Below are positions 28,468 to 31,182 of a stretch of 31,182 nt of DNA, piece by piece. The translations under genes were made by a program, and so were the position numbers. Each line of letters begins with the position of its first letter. Position 1 is the first letter of the stretch. The stretch is from JABDOU01 sp041609995. GTDB lineage: Bacteria; Actinomycetota; Acidimicrobiia; Spongiisociales; SHLN01. Below the pieces are notes generated by a model. The model was given only the letters and a program-made list of their open reading frames with translations, was not told the origin of the DNA and did no database searches. The stretch is from assembly GCA_041609995.1 (NCBI GenBank), contig JBFIPU010000021.1, positions 1-31,182 of the forward strand, read 5' to 3'.

Positions 28468-30075
28468 CTACAACAGCACAGTGAGGGCATCGAAGAACTC
28501 GCCGGCGATCTTCTGATCGCCGGCGTCGTTCGGATGCAGACCGTCTCCCAGATCTGCGAGGACGAGCCTGCTGTTGAGCAACACCAGCACGACGGGCGAC
28601 TGGGGAGTGGATGCTTCCGAGGCCAGGTCCGAGAGATGAGCGTTCATCTCTTCGATTCGTGACGGATAGGTGGGACCTGCCGAACACACCATTCCCACGT
28701 CGCACGGCAGCAGTTCTCCCAGCAAGACGATTACATCCGGGTTCGCCGCCCGCAGGTTGCCGATGATCGCAGACAGGTCGGTCATGGCCGAGGCCGGGTC
28801 GTACGGCTCAGGGTTGTTGGGGTCTCCCGGGGGAGCCGGCGGTCCCCAGATATTGTTGATGCCGATCTGAATGATGGCAACGTCCGGGCGGTGGATCGCT
28901 ATCGGGCCACTCGACTCGATTTTGAGGTCGGCGATGTCCGACCCCGAGCGAGCCTGGTGATCGCGATCGAAGCCGGGATCCAGATAGTCCCCGTTTCCGG
29001 TTCCCGTTCGGGTGCCGACGAAATCCACGTTGTACCCGCCGGCCGAGAGCTGGTGCCACAGGTGGTAGCGGTATGTGTGGCCGGCGTAGGGACCCGTGGT
29101 GCTGTAACCCTCGGTGATCGAGTCCCCCAAGGCCATGATCGTGGTGGGTTCACCAGGTGGCACCGTGGTCGTGGTCGAGGTGGTGGTCGTCGTCGAGGTG
29201 CTCGTCGTCGTGGTCGAGGTGGTCGTCGTCGTCGAGGTGCTCGTCGTGGGAATCGTCGTGGGCGGGGATGACGTCGTCGTGGCAGCAGGAATCTCGTCGA
29301 CCCGTCCTGCCACGGGGAGGTGGTCGCCGGCGGCTAGCGACAGCTCGATGTCAGCCGTCCCCTGCCGGTTCTCGAACGAGAGGTGGAAGACGCCATCGGA
29401 CGGGCGGAAGATGGCTACCGAGTCGTCGCCGTCGCCGTCCCAATCACCGGCCAGAATCCGGTCCGAGGGCTCGCCGTAGAAGAAGGCATATTCGGCCACG
29501 CCCGAGGTGTGAGGGTTGCGGAAATAGGCGAAGCCGGTCGTTTCTCGATAGAGGCCGACAGAGGCAATGCCATCCCCGTCGAAGTCGCCGGCGAACGGGC
29601 GGTCGCCCGGATTGCCGAAGAAATACGAGTATTGGGCGACGCCCGTGCCTAGGCCGTTGGAAACGTGGATCTCACCGGCGCGGTAGATCGCCAATGTGTC
29701 GCAGCCATCGCCATCCCAGTCGCCTGCCAGCGGAATGTCCCCGGACATGCCGTAGAAGAACTCCGCATCGGCGACGCCAAACGCGTTGGCGTTTCGCAAA
29801 TAGACGAAACCGTTCGACTCGCGGAACATCCCGACTGTGGCGACGCCATCGCAATCCCAATCTCCCAGCAGCGGGGTATCGCCCGGATTGCCGAAGTAGA
29901 AGCTCGTCACGCTGCCATCCCCGTGCCGGAACAACCACTCGCCCCGCGAACCATCGAAAAGGGCAATCTGGTCTGCCGGATTGGAGGCGCGTGCGACGCC
30001 ACCGATGTGCAGCAGAGATGTGAGGCCGGCGGCAAGCGTGGCGAGCACGATCAGCCCGGCCAGTCGCTGTCGCAT
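28468..30075 (-). CDS. Secreted SGNH/GDSL hydrolase with N-terminal FG-GAP-like propeller module and Thr-rich linker
   Basis: A 535-residue exported esterase-like protein. Residues 1-30 are a signal peptide (cleavage near ARA-SN). Residues ~47-257 are five propeller repeats with Asp-rich loops. Residues ~265-308 form a linker composed almost entirely of Thr and Ser. Residues ~310-535 are an SGNH hydrolase: block I GDSITEG with nucleophile Ser319, block III GINNIW (Asn in place of the usual GxND Asp), and block V DGLHPND with Asp511 and His514. The substrate could be an acetylated glycan or an ester; unknown. ATG 30075 follows GGGAGA; TACCTT (30108-30103) is a likely -10. The propeller is shared with the sugar-dehydrogenase-like protein at 6497-8617. 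Confidence 0.9.
   Translation of the reverse strand: MRQRLAGLIVLATLAAGLTSLLHIGGVARASNPADQIALFDGSRGEWLFRHGDGSVTSFYFGNPGDTPLLGDWDCDGVATVGMFRESNGFVYLRNANAFGVADAEFFYGMSGDIPLAGDWDGDGCDTLAIYRAGEIHVSNGLGTGVAQYSYFFGNPGDRPFAGDFDGDGIASVGLYRETTGFAYFRNPHTSGVAEYAFFYGEPSDRILAGDWDGDGDDSVAIFRPSDGVFHLSFENRQGTADIELSLAAGDHLPVAGRVDEIPAATTTSSPPTTIPTTSTSTTTTTSTTTTSTSTTTTTSTTTTVPPGEPTTIMALGDSITEGYSTTGPYAGHTYRYHLWHQLSAGGYNVDFVGTRTGTGNGDYLDPGFDRDHQARSGSDIADLKIESSGPIAIHRPDVAIIQIGINNIWGPPAPPGDPNNPEPYDPASAMTDLSAIIGNLRAANPDVIVLLGELLPCDVGMVCSAGPTYPSRIEEMNAHLSDLASEASTPQSPVVLVLLNSRLVLADLGDGLHPNDAGDQKIAGEFFDALTVLL
29152..29283 (-). repeat. Low-complexity Thr/Ser linker-coding repeat
   Basis: Tandem ACC/ACG/TCG codons (plus-strand GTCGTC/GAGGT runs) encode a TTTTTSTTT-type linker between propeller and hydrolase domains. 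Likely extended and flexible; possibly glycosylated. Prone to length variation by slippage. Confidence 0.85.
29305..29937 (-). repeat. Propeller module of five ~47-residue FG-GAP-like repeats (copy 2)
   Basis: Colinear with copy 1 at 7499-8137, repeat by repeat, with roughly two thirds of residues identical by eye. Loops DWDCDG, DWDGDGCD, DFDGDG and DWDGDGDD. The Cys75-Cys125 pair matches Cys positions 50 residues apart in copy 1. Confidence 0.85.
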
Positions 30076-30142
30076 GAGGGTCTCCCGAAACTGGCCCGCA
30101 TCAAGGTATCGCCCGATCCGCGACCCGTCGGGGCCCGCCGGG

Positions 30143-30706
30143 CTATTTCTGGGACGCGGCGACCACCCCGTCCTCCGTCACCAGATGGCTGACGGGCACG
30201 TCGTGGGCCTCGTGCGGCAGAGCCAATACCAGCCGGTCGAGGGGCACCACCCCGACGGTGTACGTGCCCGGCCGCATCGTGAGCAGCAGCTGGTCGTAGT
30301 AACCGGCCCCCCAGCCCAATCGATTGCCGCGCCGGTCGAACGCCAGCCCCGGGACCAACACGACGTCGATCACGCCCGGATCCACTTCCGGGCTGTCGGC
30401 CGCCGGCTGCAGATAGCCGAACCGATGGCGTTCCATCGGCCCATCCGCCGGGTGAATCGTGAGCGGCCCCTTGAGCGGTGTTCGGGTTGTGGCAAAGGAT
30501 GCGGTGACCAGGCCGTCCATCAGGCCGGTGAGGTCGGGTTCGCCCGGAAGGGGCATGTAGATGAGGATCCATGACGCGCTGCGCACCGGATCCCAGGCCG
30601 CCAGATGCGCCACAATCCTGCGGGACATCTCGCCCGTCTTGCTGGCGGCGATCAGATTCTTCGCCCAACCCCGCCATTCCTCTTTGGTCTGGTGGGCCGT
30701 GTTCAC
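30143..30706 (-). CDS. 5-formyltetrahydrofolate cyclo-ligase
   Basis: Converts 5-formyl-THF to 5,10-methenyl-THF with ATP. The 187-residue protein has the family C-terminal motif LAFDRRGNRLGWGAGYYD, which binds ATP phosphate, and the middle strand YMPLPGEPDLTGLM. It starts at GTG 30706, overlapping the stop of the upstream SDR gene by four bases (GTGA), so the two are translationally coupled. No functional link with the SDR is obvious. Confidence 0.93.
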   Translation of the reverse strand: MNTAHQTKEEWRGWAKNLIAASKTGEMSRRIVAHLAAWDPVRSASWILIYMPLPGEPDLTGLMDGLVTASFATTRTPLKGPLTIHPADGPMERHRFGYLQPAADSPEVDPGVIDVVLVPGLAFDRRGNRLGWGAGYYDQLLLTMRPGTYTVGVVPLDRLVLALPHEAHDVPVSHLVTEDGVVAASQK

Positions 30707-31182
30707 CCCGAGATCATCGGGACGATCTTGGCGAACTCGTCCGCGCTCGAGACCGGAATGATGAAGCCATCCGTCGAGCGAATCTGATCGAGGTGGGCCT
30801 CGATGTCTTCGACGGTGAGTGCACCGTCTGACGGCGGCTTGGCATACCCCCGGCCGAGGCCGATGAACACCCGGCTCACCGTTCCCCCGCCGACCGACCA
30901 GATCTCGCCGGTCAGTGGACAGGATTCGGATGCGAGATAGGCCACCGCCGGCGAAACCTGGGCTGCCTCGAAGGCATCTGGCGCCGCGGCGATGCCCCCC
31001 AGCAGGCCTTCCGTCATCCGGGTGGCTGCGATCGGTGCCACCGCGTTTACCCCGATCCCATACTTGGCGCCCTCGATGGCCAGCACGTTCATCAGGCCGA
31101 TCAGCCCGGCTTTGGCCGCGCCGTAGTTGGCCTGGCCGAAGTTGCCGAACAGGCCCGATCCCGATGAGGTGACGATCACCCG
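30703..31182 (-). CDS. Short-chain dehydrogenase/reductase, 5' end cut by the window
   Basis: The C-terminal ~159 residues of an NAD(P)-dependent SDR. The catalytic Ser is in IVTSSGSGLFGNFGQ and the YxxxK pair in ANYGAAKAGLIGL, followed by YGIGVNAVAPIAATRM. The SSGSGLFGNFGQANY stretch resembles the 3-hydroxyacyl-CoA dehydrogenase unit of multifunctional (HSD17B4-like) enzymes. A C-terminal extension of ~45 residues (from about ALTVEDIEAHLDQI) goes beyond the minimal SDR domain. The frame is open to the last base of the window, so the N-terminal Rossmann part lies outside. Confidence 0.9.
   Translation of the reverse strand, partial: RVIVTSSGSGLFGNFGQANYGAAKAGLIGLMNVLAIEGAKYGIGVNAVAPIAATRMTEGLLGGIAAAPDAFEAAQVSPAVAYLASESCPLTGEIWSVGGGTVSRVFIGLGRGYAKPPSDGALTVEDIEAHLDQIRSTDGFIIPVSSADEFAKIVPMISG

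Noticed and set aside
29152..29283. GTCGTC/GAGGT-rich tract that could be taken for a CRISPR or regulatory repeat.
   Set aside because: It is the codon-level repeat of the Thr/Ser linker in the SGNH hydrolase, with no spacers.

Overview
The window is about 31 kb of high-GC, densely packed bacterial chromosome with genes on both strands and no RNA gene, phage, insertion sequence or CRISPR array that I can see. It most likely comes from an actinobacterium. The evidence is a Bpa-type bacterial proteasome activator ending in an HbYX motif, a DUF3159 membrane protein, a dnaE2 mutasome polymerase behind an actinobacterial-type LexA box, many GTG/TTG starts, and repeated TANNNT -10 hexamers placed 6-8 nt before start codons (leaderless mRNA architecture). 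The secreted proteins built on FG-GAP-like propellers and the overall mix suggest an environmental lineage such as Acidimicrobiia; that rank is an inference.

Layout. 1-791: truncated aspartate aminotransferase family gene (-). 802-2892: polyphosphate kinase (-). 3022-4198: SixA-like phosphatase and a metallophosphatase, overlapping (+). 4385-6461: acyl-CoA dehydrogenase followed by a LigI-like amidohydrolase (-). 6497-8617: secreted glucose/sorbosone dehydrogenase-like protein with a propeller module (-). 8678-11956: dnaE2 (-), preceded by a LexA-spaced promoter and two 49-bp repeats. 12098-13516: sulfatase (-). 13685-15780: GhrA-like 2-hydroxyacid dehydrogenase, DUF454 and DUF3159 membrane proteins (+). 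15790-16416: plsC (-). 16491-18020: malQ (+). 18017-18490: bpa (-). 18548-20903: polar amino-acid ABC importer operon (-). 21058-21681: thiamine pyrophosphokinase (+). 21735-25938: homogentisate dioxygenase, FAD-linked oxidase and aromatic amino-acid decarboxylase (+). 25983-28458: sulfane-sulfur module. 28468-30075: secreted SGNH hydrolase with the same propeller module (-). 30143-31182: SDR oxidoreductase (truncated) and 5-formyl-THF cyclo-ligase (-).

The parts that look most like coordinated systems are: (i) the sulfur module, in which an ArsR-family regulator with its own leaderless promoter sits between a rhodanese-persulfide dioxygenase fusion and a divergent dsrE2-tusA pair, and the latter two promoters share a GCATATGC + GTGCAYRYATG element just downstream of their -10 hexamers; (ii) the dnaE2 promoter, where an 18-bp perfect palindromic SOS box exactly fills the -35/-10 spacer; (iii) the tyrosine/aromatic cluster hmgA-FAD oxidase-AADC; and (iv) a colinear 210-residue propeller module shared by two secreted enzymes 20 kb apart. 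Everything here was read by eye; no database search or structure prediction was run.
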